From Kribbella solani (GTDB lineage: Bacteria; Actinomycetota; Actinomycetes; Propionibacteriales; Kribbellaceae), in contig NZ_JACHNF010000001.1 of assembly GCF_014205295.1 (NCBI RefSeq), forward strand, positions 5,456,001 to 5,520,000: DNA of 64,000 nucleotides, in the 5' to 3' direction. The notes under the pieces were generated by a model. That model searched no databases and was not told the DNA's origin. It saw nothing but the letters and a program-made list of their open reading frames with translations. Position numbers and translations under genes: made by a program. Below, one piece after another: positions 30,980-39,349 of this stretch (positions are counted from its first letter, which is position 1; each line of letters opens with the position of its first letter).

Positions 30980-33609
30980 TGGGCAACTGGGGTCCACCGC
31001 TGCGGATCGCCCGCCGCACGATGCGGAGATCGCTCGGGCGTACCTTGCTGGTGGCCGCGCTGATCGGGCTGCCGGTGATGGCGGCGACCTGGATCGGCGT
31101 GGTCATGAAGACCGCTGATCCACAGGGCGAGGCCTTCGCGACCCGGACGATCGGGGCGGCGGACGCACGACTCGACGTGACCCAGTACGGCAAGCTCGCG
31201 CCACAAACCGGGCCGCCTAGCCTCTACAACGAGCCACCGGCCGCGGAGGGCTACGACAAGGCCGTGCGGACGCCCGCGACCTTCGACCCGCTGACGCTGC
31301 TCCCGGCCGGATCGACGGTGGCGCGCGCGTTCACGGACGCCGGCATGACCGAGATCCAGAACGCGGGCGTGAAGACCTCCGTCACCCTGATGACCGGCGA
31401 CGGCTCGAACCCGCTGACGAACGGCACCCTGCGACTCGATCAAGGTCGCTTCCCGGCCACGTCCGAAGAGGTCGCGATCTCGCCGTCCCTGGCGAACAAG
31501 CTCGGCCTCCGGGGTGCTTCCGGCACCGTCGAGAGCGCGACCGGCAAGAAGTACGCGGTCGTCGGACTGGCCCGGGTACCGGCCGCGCAGAACATGCGGG
31601 CGATCTTCGCTACGCCGGACACCACCCTGTACGAGCCGGACGCCGGCCGCACCGTGCAGTACCTGGTCGATCTGCCAACGTCGGTGAACCCCGATCGGCT
31701 CGGTGACGCCTTGCGCGACCAAGGCCTCATTCTCCTGCCGCGGGCGATCATCGTCGATCCGCCGGCGGACCCGTTCAACGGCGGCGGCGGCGACGCCGGC
31801 TCGTACGCGGCGATGGCGCTGGTGCTCGGCTTCGGCGTCCTGGAGATCGTGCTGCTCGCCGGGACCGCGTTCGCGGTCGGCGCGCGGCGGCAGACCAGGG
31901 AGCTCGGCCTGGTGCTGGCAGCCGGCGGCACACCCCGGGACGTACGCCGGATCGTCGCCATGCAAGGCCTGTTCGCCGGTCTGGTGGGCGTACTCGGCGG
32001 GCTCGTGCTCGCGGGCATCGCCGTGTTCGCCGGAAGACCGCTCTGGGAGCGGATGACCAACACGATCTTCGCCGGCTGGCAGGTCCCCTGGGTGATGATC
32101 CTCGTGATCGCGGCCCTCGGCCTCGGCGCGGGCCTCGCGGCGGCGGCGATCCCGGCGATCAATGCCGGGCGGCAGGCACCGATGACCGCGCTGGCCGGGC
32201 GATTCGAGGTGACCGCGAAGGCAGTCCGGGTCCGGATCGCTTCGGTGATTCTGCTGGCCGGCGGGCTGGTCTGCGTCTTCGCCGGGAGCGCCATGATCGC
32301 GTCCGCGCTGCAAACAGCGAAGGAGCAGGTCACGGCTCACTCCCCGGCAACGGTCACGCCGACCGGGCCGATCGCGCTGGTCCTGCTGGGCATCACCGCG
32401 ACGATCGTGGCGCTGGTCTGGATGCTGCCGGGCCTGGTTGTCAAGGTGGCCGGGCTGGCCCGCGGGCTGCCGCTCAGCGGCCGGATGGCGATGCGTGACG
32501 CCGCCCGGCACCGGCACCGGACCGGTCCGGCGACCGCCGCGATCATGATGGCCGTCGCCGGCACCGCGGCGGTCGCGTTCGCCGCCTCGAACTCGATCGC
32601 GGCCAGCGCCGCCGACTATGTCGCGACCGCCCACGACGGCGACGCGTCGCTGCGCTTCATCGACGGCGTGGAGGGCCAGCGCGGGTACTCGCCGCAGATT
32701 GTCACGGATGTCGCGCGGCTGCTACCGGTCCGGAACACGTACGAGATCGGGTATGTTCGGCCCCACAACGTGAAGGCCAACAAGTACGGCTACGTCCCGA
32801 GCCTGATGGCCGACGGCCCGGCGACGAAGGACGGGCTGACCGGTTTCCCCTTGCAGGCGGTCGATCCGGCGATGGTGGCCCGGTTCGGCGAGTACGGCGA
32901 GAAGGCCGCGGCCGCGCTCCGGGCCGGCCTGGTGGTCGTTCCGGAGGTCGCGCTCAAGCCCGGCCAGAAAGTTGCCCTGCGCCACGATGACATGGGGAAC
33001 GCGGGCCAGGTCGGCAGCGTCCGGGCGGCGTCGTTCGGTGCCACGCCACCGGTGCAGTTGCTGCGCGAGTACGCACTGATCGCCCCGCAGGCGGCGCGTG
33101 CGCTGGGAACGATCGAGGTCATCGACGTGCACTACGAGCTGACCCGCGAACCGTCCGCCGAAGAGCTGGCCGCGGTCTCGCGGCTGCTCGGCCGAGACGA
33201 CCTGCTGCAGGTGGAGAAGGGCTACCAGAGTCCCGCGCGGCTGTTCCTGATCGGCATTCTCGGCGCGGCCACCGTGGTCACGCTGCTCGGCGTGGCGATC
33301 TCGGTGTCGCTCTCGGCGGCCGAAGGCCGGGCCGATCTCGCCACCCTGGCCGCGATCGGCGCGCCACCGCGGCGCCGGCGCTCGCTGGCCGCGGCCCAGG
33401 CGTGGGTACTCGGACAACTGGGCTGTGTGCTGGGGGTCGGCGTCGGTGCGCTGTACGGCTACACGGCGCATGCCGCGTTCGGTTCACCACACTTCGTCAT
33501 CCCGTGGGCGGAGATCGCCGGCATCGTCATCGTCGTACCGCTGTTCGCCGGACTGCTCGCCTGGCTGCTCACGCGCTCCCGGCTACCGATGGTCAGCCGC
33601 ATCGACTAG
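30979..33609 (+). CDS. FtsX-like ABC permease
   Basis: The product has 876 residues. It has an N-terminal membrane helix (about residues 18-36), a large extracytoplasmic region, three helices at about 270-410, further helices near 420-480 and 510-530, a second extracytoplasmic region and three C-terminal helices. FAVGARRQTRELGLVLAAGGTPRDVRRIV and SLSAAEGRADLATLAAIGAPPRRRRSLAAAQAW are the two FtsX coupling segments, so both halves are fused in one chain. It likely exports peptides, lipids or antibiotics with the preceding ATPase. Confidence 0.92.
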   Translation: MGNWGPPLRIARRTMRRSLGRTLLVAALIGLPVMAATWIGVVMKTADPQGEAFATRTIGAADARLDVTQYGKLAPQTGPPSLYNEPPAAEGYDKAVRTPATFDPLTLLPAGSTVARAFTDAGMTEIQNAGVKTSVTLMTGDGSNPLTNGTLRLDQGRFPATSEEVAISPSLANKLGLRGASGTVESATGKKYAVVGLARVPAAQNMRAIFATPDTTLYEPDAGRTVQYLVDLPTSVNPDRLGDALRDQGLILLPRAIIVDPPADPFNGGGGDAGSYAAMALVLGFGVLEIVLLAGTAFAVGARRQTRELGLVLAAGGTPRDVRRIVAMQGLFAGLVGVLGGLVLAGIAVFAGRPLWERMTNTIFAGWQVPWVMILVIAALGLGAGLAAAAIPAINAGRQAPMTALAGRFEVTAKAVRVRIASVILLAGGLVCVFAGSAMIASALQTAKEQVTAHSPATVTPTGPIALVLLGITATIVALVWMLPGLVVKVAGLARGLPLSGRMAMRDAARHRHRTGPATAAIMMAVAGTAAVAFAASNSIAASAADYVATAHDGDASLRFIDGVEGQRGYSPQIVTDVARLLPVRNTYEIGYVRPHNVKANKYGYVPSLMADGPATKDGLTGFPLQAVDPAMVARFGEYGEKAAAALRAGLVVVPEVALKPGQKVALRHDDMGNAGQVGSVRAASFGATPPVQLLREYALIAPQAARALGTIEVIDVHYELTREPSAEELAAVSRLLGRDDLLQVEKGYQSPARLFLIGILGAATVVTLLGVAISVSLSAAEGRADLATLAAIGAPPRRRRSLAAAQAWVLGQLGCVLGVGVGALYGYTAHAAFGSPHFVIPWAEIAGIVIVVPLFAGLLAWLLTRSRLPMVSRID

Positions 33610-33753
33610 CGCGACCTCGGGATAGGCCACCGGGTACGGCGGTGTGCTTGTGACACGCCAGTTGCCACAAGCACACCGCTGGTACACGACCAGCCCTTCG
33701 CTGACCTGATGACTGGACACTACGGTCCAGCGATGGCGGTGAACGTCTGTCAT
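33583..33753 (-). CDS. small CxC protein, 56 aa
   Basis: ATG 33753 gives MTDVHRHRWTVVSSHQVSEG followed by VYQRCACGNWRV. The H-x-W...C-x-C pattern resembles a small conserved actinobacterial protein of unknown function (recalled only). Its 3' end overlaps the end of the permease gene by 27 bp on the opposite strand. I saw no strong ribosome site. Confidence 0.5.
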   Translation of the reverse strand: MTDVHRHRWTVVSSHQVSEGLVVYQRCACGNWRVTSTPPYPVAYPEVALVDAADHR

Positions 33754-33778
33754 GTGTCCATCGTGATGTAATGGCATT

Positions 33779-34309
33779 ATGCATCTCAACCCTTACGGCG
33801 CCGACGCGGTACTGCTCGCGGTGAACCTGGTCACGCGGCCGGCGAACACGCCCGAGGAGCTGGCCCAGCGGTGCGAGGAGAGCGGCGTCGAAAGCCGGCT
33901 GGTCCGCGAGCACAAGGTGACCGCGGCGGACCTCACCGCCGTACGCACCGCTCTGGACGAGTGGCTGCAGGTGGTTGACGCGCCGGACGAGCAGACCCGC
34001 GTCGACCTGATGAACGCGATGCTGGCCAAGTACACCGAGCATCCGCGACTCACCAATCACGCCGGCGACGGCTGGCACATGCACTACCGGCCCGAGAACG
34101 TACCCGTCGGGCGGCTGGTCGCGACGCTGATCAGTACTGGTACCGCACTGCACTTGGCCGGTCGCGGCATCACACGCCTCGGCCGCTGCGCCGCCGACGG
34201 CTGCAGCGCCGTGTACGCGGACCTCTCCCGTACCGGCCGTCAGCGCTACTGCAGCCCCGCCTGCGCCAACCGAGACGCCGTCCGCCGCCACCGCGCCCGT
34301 ACGCCCTGA
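33779..34309 (+). CDS. ABATE/CGNR zinc-finger protein
   Basis: The product has 176 residues. The C-terminus RCAADGCSAVYADLSRTGRQRYCSPACANRDAVRRHRAR is the CGNR zinc finger (C-x4-C-x17-C-x3-C), with the N-terminal ~130 residues forming the ABATE stress-binding domain. These proteins are presumed ligand-sensing regulators. ATG 33779 starts just after a promoter-like AT-rich segment divergent from the small CxC gene. Confidence 0.88.
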   Translation: MHLNPYGADAVLLAVNLVTRPANTPEELAQRCEESGVESRLVREHKVTAADLTAVRTALDEWLQVVDAPDEQTRVDLMNAMLAKYTEHPRLTNHAGDGWHMHYRPENVPVGRLVATLISTGTALHLAGRGITRLGRCAADGCSAVYADLSRTGRQRYCSPACANRDAVRRHRARTP

Positions 34310-34318
34310 GGGGGCGAA

Positions 34319-34487
34319 CTAGTGCCCCGCGTCGGTGATTGTTTGAGTGATTGCGGTGTCCAGGTGCGTGCATCGTGGTGGCGGAGGGGCAGCCTCGATG
34401 CCTTTCCATCGTGGCTGTTCCTCCGCCGCCGCGAGGTGCGTGCCTGGGCGCCGCAAGCGCCAAAGAATCTCCGACGCGGGGCACTAG
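34319..34487. mobile_element. MITE-like 169-bp imperfect palindrome
   Basis: The ends are perfect 17-bp inverted repeats, CTAGTGCCCCGCGTCGG (34319-34335) and its complement (34471-34487). Similarity continues inward (GATT.TTTG, CCAGG..CG...C, GGCGGAGG) to a central hairpin CAGCC.CGATG / CATCG.GGCTG, so the entire segment folds as one long cruciform. There is no coding capacity. It sits between a gene stop at 34309 and bpa at 34497. A target duplication is not obvious. A long regulatory hairpin is the alternative. Confidence 0.6.
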
Positions 34488-34496
34488 GATGGGGGG

Positions 34497-35105
34497 ATGA
34501 GTGAGAGCAGCGGCGACGGGCAGGAAGTCCCGATGGCGGGGGCGCAGACCGAGGACGGCAAGGTGCTGATCGTCGGGCCGGACGGCATGGCCGTCGAAGG
34601 GCCGCCGCGCTCCGACGACGACGATCGCGACGACGAACCCCGTTCGGTGACCGAGCTGGTCGAGCAGCCGGCCAAGGTGATGCGGGTCGCGAACATGATT
34701 CGCCAGTTGCTCGAAGAGGTGAAGTCCGCGCCGCTCGACGAGGCGTCCCGGGCACAGCTGCGGTCGATCCACGAGGCGTCGATCAAGGAGCTGGAGAGCG
34801 GCCTGGCGCCGGAGCTGGTCGAGGAGCTGGAGCGGCTCAGCCTCGACTTCACCGACGACAGCACGCCGACCGAGGCCGAGCTGCGGATCGCGCAGGCCCA
34901 GCTGGTCGGTTGGCTGGAAGGCCTGTTCCACGGCATCCAGACGGCACTGTTCGCGCAGCAGATGGCCGCGCGGCAGCAGCTGGAGCAGATGCGCCGCGCG
35001 CTGCCCGGCGGCCAGCAGCTGCCGCCGGAGGCCCAGCCCGGCTTCCCCGGCGCGCCCCAGGCCGGCAACACCGACGGCCCGGGCAGCGGCGGGATGTACC
35101 TCTAG
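34497..35105 (+). CDS. bpa: bacterial proteasome activator Bpa/PafE
   Basis: The product has 202 residues. The helical core PRSVTELVEQPAKVMRVANM, IRQLLEEVKSAPLDEASR and ELRIAQAQLVGWLEGLFHGI matches the 12-mer ring protein of mycobacteria (Rv3780, DUF2587). The C-terminus ends GGMYL, the place of the HbYX-type GQYL motif that opens the 20S proteasome gate. It activates ATP-independent degradation of unfolded proteins. Its stop overlaps the convergent HAD gene stop. Confidence 0.92.
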   Translation: MSESSGDGQEVPMAGAQTEDGKVLIVGPDGMAVEGPPRSDDDDRDDEPRSVTELVEQPAKVMRVANMIRQLLEEVKSAPLDEASRAQLRSIHEASIKELESGLAPELVEELERLSLDFTDDSTPTEAELRIAQAQLVGWLEGLFHGIQTALFAQQMAARQQLEQMRRALPGGQQLPPEAQPGFPGAPQAGNTDGPGSGGMYL

Positions 35106-35911
35106 TTCACCGGCTGGAACAGCTCCTCGAGGACGGCGGCGACGCCGTCCTCGTCGTTTGTGGGGGCGGTTTCGTCAACCAGCGCGAGCACTTCGGGGTG
35201 CGCGTTCGCCATCCCGTACGAGCGACCGGCCCAGGCGAGCATCGGCAGATCGTTGATCGAGTCGCCGAAGGCAATCGTCTCAGCAGCCGAGATCCCTTGC
35301 AGGGCGGCGAAATCGGCGAGCATCGCTGCCTTCGAGACCCCGGTCGCGGAAATCTCCACCAAACCGTGACCTCCACTGTGGCTGGCCGTAACTCGTTGGC
35401 CGACCAACGGTGTCACCCGCGCGAGCAGCTCGTCCGAGTGCAGGCTCGGATGCCGGACCAGCAACTTCGCGGCCGGCTCCGCGAGCAGTACGTCGACCGC
35501 GGCGATCAGGGTGTCGTCGGGTTTCGGCCAGCGGTTCAGGTAGACTGGTTCCTGTCCGTAGCGGTCCGGTCGCTCGATCGCGAACTGTACGTCCGGCAGC
35601 TCGGCGCGGATCGCGTCCGCCACCTCGAGCCCGACCGCCGGATCGATCAGCCGGGTACGGATCGGGGTCCGGTCCACCACGTTGTACAGAATGGCGCCGT
35701 TGGCAACAATCGCGACGCCGTGGTCGCCGACCAGCTCGGCCAGGTCGTGCAGCCAGCGAGGTGGCCGCGCGGTGACCATTACGAAAACACTTCCGGCCCG
35801 CTGGGCCGCGAGCACCGCGGCCCGGGTCCGGTCGGACACCGTTCCGTCACTGCGGACCAGCGTTCCGTCAAGATCGGTGGCTATCAGGCGGGGGTACTGC
35901 GAAGCCGTCAC
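35102..35911 (-). CDS. Cof-type HAD phosphatase
   Basis: The product has 269 residues. IATDLDGTLVRSDGTV (motif I), MVTARPPRWL (motif II), K in VSKAAMLADFA (motif III) and IAFGDSINDLPMLAWAG (motif IV) with a C2 cap identify the Cof/Sucrose-phosphatase-like subfamily, which dephosphorylates sugar or cofactor phosphates. A second member lies at 37196. It is convergent with bpa. Confidence 0.92.
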   Translation of the reverse strand: MTASQYPRLIATDLDGTLVRSDGTVSDRTRAAVLAAQRAGSVFVMVTARPPRWLHDLAELVGDHGVAIVANGAILYNVVDRTPIRTRLIDPAVGLEVADAIRAELPDVQFAIERPDRYGQEPVYLNRWPKPDDTLIAAVDVLLAEPAAKLLVRHPSLHSDELLARVTPLVGQRVTASHSGGHGLVEISATGVSKAAMLADFAALQGISAAETIAFGDSINDLPMLAWAGRSYGMANAHPEVLALVDETAPTNDEDGVAAVLEELFQPVN

Positions 35912-36404
35912 GAGGCCAACCGTATCGTCGTTCGGGCCGGTGCCGCATTACTCCTCCGAGCACCCCGGGCGCAAGCTGTTGGACATCGGTTTCAGGCGGT
36001 TTTGACTTATCTGATTGAGCTTTTGACAACGTCATCAGACCGTTACGGCAGGATGCTGCAAAGGCAGCAAGTTCCCCTGCACCGCCGCGGGGACGCATGA
36101 TTTCATGCGGAGGTCTGGTGGGGAACCGGGGGCTGTTCGGCCGCGTCGTAGGCGTGTTCTGGATCAGCGCGACTGATGCCGCCCCACCTCCGGAAGCACA
36201 CACAAACGCCGAACAACTGTTGCGGAATTGGCTGCAACCAAAACCGAAGCAGCGGCGTCAAGAGTTTATGGATCGGTGCGTCCCGACGCCCGGGACGACA
36301 TGGTGGGCCGGCAACCAGTACGCGGGTCCATCAGTTACCGGACTCGTTCGAACGAACGTCGTTCACCGTTCGTTCAATCGGGTCTTGATACTTGGGGAGC
36401 CTTG
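35912..36404. other. 493-bp regulatory gap ahead of the WhiB gene
   Basis: No gene is supported. It contains a GCATGATTTCATGC palindrome (36095-36108), a TTGACA hexamer (36023-36028) and the whiB operator candidate (36350-36375). Its size suggests a long regulated leader or a small RNA, which cannot be decided by eye. Confidence 0.4.
36350..36375. promoter_or_regulatory. candidate operator upstream of the WhiB gene
   Basis: Perfect 9-bp arms GAACGAACG (36350-36358) and CGTTCGTTC (36367-36375) have an 8-bp spacer that itself contains GTTC. It lies 30 bp before the WhiB start and would overlap its promoter or leader. Confidence 0.55.
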
Positions 36405-37037
36405 ATGACCGTCAACAGCGCCAATCTAGCGGAGCCGGGGGGCAGTAGCTCCCGAGCGGCTGTCGACACATCTTCCATCCGGGAGGGGGCAATGACCGGC
36501 TGCATCGCTCGCTCGGACATCTATCAGCACCGCCTGATGGAGGAGCCGCCGCCCGCGTCCGCCACCCGGCGTACCCGCGAGCGGTACGAACAGCTGGTCC
36601 GCGACGCGAAGGCGTTGTGCGCTTCGTGCCCGCTGTTCACCGACTGCCTGTACAGCGCCGTCGCGCAGCACGACGTCAGCGGGTTCGTGGCCGGAACCAC
36701 TGCCGCGCAACGACGTTCGATCCGCAACCTGCTCGACGTCGAGGTGCAGGCGGACGACTTCGACCAGCTCGCCGGCGCGCGGGGGACGCGCCGGCCGGTG
36801 AGCCACGAGGAAGTCCTGCGGCTGCGGACCCAGTACCCGAACGACAGCCTGGAGTCGCTGGCAATGCGGCTGGGCTGCTCGCTGTCCACGGTCAAGCGGC
36901 ACCTGCGCCGGGCCCGGCGCGGGCAGAGCCCGGCCGCCAAGGCGCCGCGCAAGCGGCCCGACGTCAGCGCCGTGCTGGATGCTTTCGACACCGTCGTCGA
37001 CCAGCCCCGCCGGACCGGCAGCAGCCGGGTCGCCTGA
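36405..37037 (+). CDS. WhiB-like regulator with C-terminal HTH
   Basis: The product has 210 residues. GGGGAG lies five bases before ATG 36405. Cysteines in CIARSD, LCASC and DCLYSAV give the four-Cys [4Fe-4S] site (about residues 32-90), and SGFVAGTT replaces the usual G(V/I)WGG turn. A second domain, SHEEVLRLRTQYPNDSLESLAMRLGCSLSTVKRHLRRARR, is a sigma-r4/LuxR-like HTH (about residues 135-175). Most WhiB proteins lack such a domain. It probably senses redox state and binds DNA directly. It ends with a strong terminator. Confidence 0.82.
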   Translation: MTVNSANLAEPGGSSSRAAVDTSSIREGAMTGCIARSDIYQHRLMEEPPPASATRRTRERYEQLVRDAKALCASCPLFTDCLYSAVAQHDVSGFVAGTTAAQRRSIRNLLDVEVQADDFDQLAGARGTRRPVSHEEVLRLRTQYPNDSLESLAMRLGCSLSTVKRHLRRARRGQSPAAKAPRKRPDVSAVLDAFDTVVDQPRRTGSSRVA

Positions 37038-37094
37038 TCCGATACTCGGCCCGCCAGCGGACTATCGGTCAGCAGACCATCGGTCACTGACAGC

Positions 37095-37137
37095 GAAGGC
37101 CCGGAAACCCTGTGAACGCGGGGTTTCCGGGCCTTTC
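37095..37137 (+). terminator. terminator after the WhiB gene
   Basis: GAAGGCCCGGAAACCC pairs with GGGTTTCCGGGCCTTTC across a 10-base loop, an almost perfect 16-bp stem, 58 bp after the WhiB stop. Confidence 0.85.
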
Positions 37138-37162
37138 GGTTGCCTACGGCAAGTGCCGGCGT

Positions 37163-37192
37163 CAACCCTTTCGGCAGCGGCCGAAAGGGTTG
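37163..37192 (-). terminator. terminator after the serS-HAD operon
   Basis: CAACCCTTTCGGC (37163-37175) pairs with GCCGAAAGGGTTG (37180-37192) across a 4-base loop, just beyond the minus-strand HAD stop (37196). Confidence 0.8.
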
Positions 37193-37195
37193 CGC

Positions 37196-37984
37196 TCAGA
37201 ACCAGCGGTTCAGGATGGCGGCGGCGCCGTCGTCCTGGACGGACTTGGTGACCTCGTCCGCGGCCACCTTCACCTCGTCCGGGGACGATCCCATCGCGAC
37301 CCCGTGACCGGCGTACGTGAGCATCTCGATGTCGTTGCGACCGTCGCCGATCGCCACCAGCCCGGACGGGTCCAGGCCGTACTGCGCGAGCGCGACCTTC
37401 AGGCCGGTCGACTTGTCCACACCCTCCGGCGCGATGTCCAGCCAGGCGGTCCAGCCGACGAAGTAGCTGACACCATGCAGGCCGAGCCGTTCCGCCAGCC
37501 GGACGAAGTCGTCCTCGGACTGCTCCGGGTCGCGGATGATCAACCGGGTCACCGGTTGCGGTGCGAGCTCGTCGTCACCGACCACCCGGATCTTCGCGTC
37601 CCGGCCGAGATCGCCCTCCGGGAACGGCGCGGTCACCAGGTACGTACCGTCGGACTCCTCGACCGCCATCCGCGCGTTCGGGGCGTACCGGCGGACCGAC
37701 TCGATCACCGTCGACGGGTCGAAGGTCCGCTCGTCGACGACCGCACCGTCCGGGTACCCGAGCGTGCGCGCACCGTTGCTACAGACAACGAATCCACCGG
37801 CCGACAGGCCGAGCCGCTCGGCCACCGGTTTGGTGGTCGACCAGGCCCGGCCGGTGGCCAGGATCACCGGCACCCGCGCGGCGGTCCGCCGGATCGCGTC
37901 CACGACCGCGGGCGACATCCCCTCGTCGTGGTCGATCAGCGTTCCGTCGATATCCAGGGCGACTGCCGTCGGAGTTTCGATCAT
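37196..37984 (-). CDS. Cof-type HAD phosphatase in operon with serS
   Basis: The product has 262 residues. [16 protein letters not shown] (motif I), VILATGRAW (motif II), K in [15 protein letters not shown] (motif III) and [23 protein letters not shown] (motif IV) are intact. ATG 37984 overlaps the serS stop by four bases (ATGA). Synteny of a Cof-like HAD with serS is common in actinobacteria. The substrate is unknown. Confidence 0.92.
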   Translation of the reverse strand: MIETPTAVALDIDGTLIDHDEGMSPAVVDAIRRTAARVPVILATGRAWSTTKPVAERLGLSAGGFVVCSNGARTLGYPDGAVVDERTFDPSTVIESVRRYAPNARMAVEESDGTYLVTAPFPEGDLGRDAKIRVVGDDELAPQPVTRLIIRDPEQSEDDFVRLAERLGLHGVSYFVGWTAWLDIAPEGVDKSTGLKVALAQYGLDPSGLVAIGDGRNDIEMLTYAGHGVAMGSSPDEVKVAADEVTKSVQDDGAAAILNRWF

Positions 37985-39255
37985 TTGGCGACCGGTTCGA
38001 GAACCTCGCGGCCGCCGACGTACGGCTGCAGCGCGGTCGGTACCCGGACCGAACCGTCGGCCTGCTGGTGCGTCTCCAGGATGGCGACGATCCAGCGGGT
38101 GGTGGCCAGCGTGCCGTTCAGCGTCGCGACCGGCTGCGTCTTGCCGTCGGCGTCCCGGTGCCGGATGTTCAGCCGGCGGGCCTGGAAGTCCGTGCAGTTC
38201 GACGTCGAGGTCAGCTCCCGGTACGCGCCCTGCGTCGGCACCCAGGCCTCGCAGTCGAACTTCCGGTACGCCGAGACGCCGAGATCACCGGTGGCGGTGT
38301 CGATCACCCGGTAGCTCAGCTCCATCTTGTCGAGCATCTCCTTCTCCCAGGCCAGCAGCCGCAGGTGCTCGGCGGCCGCGTCCTCGAGCCTGCAGAAGGA
38401 GAACATCTCGACCTTGTCGAACTGGTGGACGCGGATGATCCCGCGGGTGTCCTTCCCGTGCGAGCCGGCTTCCTTCCGGTAGCACGACGACCAGCCCGCG
38501 TACCGGATCGGGCCGGCGCTCAGGTCCAGGATCTCGTCCATGTGGTACCCGGCCAGCGCGACCTCGGAGGTACCGGTCAGGTACAGCTCCGGGTCCTCCA
38601 GCCGGTACACGTCGTCGTGCGCCGACAGGTACCCGGTGCCGCCCATCACCTCGGGCTTGACCAGGGTCGGCGTGATCATCGGGGTGAAACCGGCCTCGAC
38701 CGCCTGCTGGATCGCCAGCTGGAGCATGCCGAGCTGGAGCAGCATCCCGGCGCCCTTGAGGAAGTAGAACCGGGCGCCGGAGATCTTCGCGCCGCGCTCC
38801 ATGTCGATCGCGCCGAGCAGCTCGCCCAGCTCCAGGTGGTCGCGCGGCTCGAAACCCTCGGCCGCGAAGTCGCGCGGCTTGCCGACCTCCTCGACCACCA
38901 CGAAGTCGTCCTCGCCACCCACCGGCGCCTCGTCCGAGACCAGGTTCGGCAGCGACTTGGCGAGCTCGTCGAAGCGCTGCTCGGCCTCCTTCGCCGCCGC
39001 CTCGTTCGCCTTCACGTCGACGGCGACGGTCTTGGTCCGCTCCAGCAACGCCGCCCGCTCGTCACCCTTCGCCTGCGCGACCTGCTTGCCGAGCGACTTC
39101 TGCTCGGCCCGGAGCGCCTCGAAGGCGGAAATGGACGATCGACGCTCACTGTCGGCGACCAGAATCCGGTCGACCAGGTCCGTACTCTCGCCGCGCTTGG
39201 TCAGGGCCGCGCGGACGGCATCGGGGTTCTCACGGAGCAGTTTCGCGTCAATCAC
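37981..39255 (-). CDS. serS: seryl-tRNA synthetase
   Basis: The product has 424 residues. It attaches serine to tRNA-Ser. The N-terminal coiled-coil arm spans about residues 30-105 ([21 protein letters not shown]). Class II motifs are visible: motif 2 [36 protein letters not shown] and motif 3 [16 protein letters not shown], plus [17 protein letters not shown] 39255 is chosen because [18 protein letters not shown] is the usual start. The tRNA-Ser(UGA) substrate gene is at 16748. Confidence 0.97.
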   Translation of the reverse strand: MIDAKLLRENPDAVRAALTKRGESTDLVDRILVADSERRSSISAFEALRAEQKSLGKQVAQAKGDERAALLERTKTVAVDVKANEAAAKEAEQRFDELAKSLPNLVSDEAPVGGEDDFVVVEEVGKPRDFAAEGFEPRDHLELGELLGAIDMERGAKISGARFYFLKGAGMLLQLGMLQLAIQQAVEAGFTPMITPTLVKPEVMGGTGYLSAHDDVYRLEDPELYLTGTSEVALAGYHMDEILDLSAGPIRYAGWSSCYRKEAGSHGKDTRGIIRVHQFDKVEMFSFCRLEDAAAEHLRLLAWEKEMLDKMELSYRVIDTATGDLGVSAYRKFDCEAWVPTQGAYRELTSTSNCTDFQARRLNIRHRDADGKTQPVATLNGTLATTRWIVAILETHQQADGSVRVPTALQPYVGGREVLEPVAK

Positions 39256-39349
39256 ACCCCGAGGGTATCGGGGCGTGTCTGCGGGGGCGAAGTGTATTCG
39301 GGATGATGTGGTGTGCACAGGCGATCGTCGAGGGGGCTTTGAGCGGGCG

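Noticed and set aside
30301-32634. 777-residue open frame antisense to the ABC exporter genes
   Set aside because: It is a codon-phase shadow of two convincing genes with intact Walker and FtsX motifs; the product is Arg/Gly/Asp-rich with no family.
34322-34504. 60-residue frame in the cruciform
   Set aside because: It lies inside a palindrome and has no protein-like composition.
38801-39349. Upstream extension of the PAP2-DAGK frame
   Set aside because: It runs antisense through serS, and the PAP2 domain starts after 39350.
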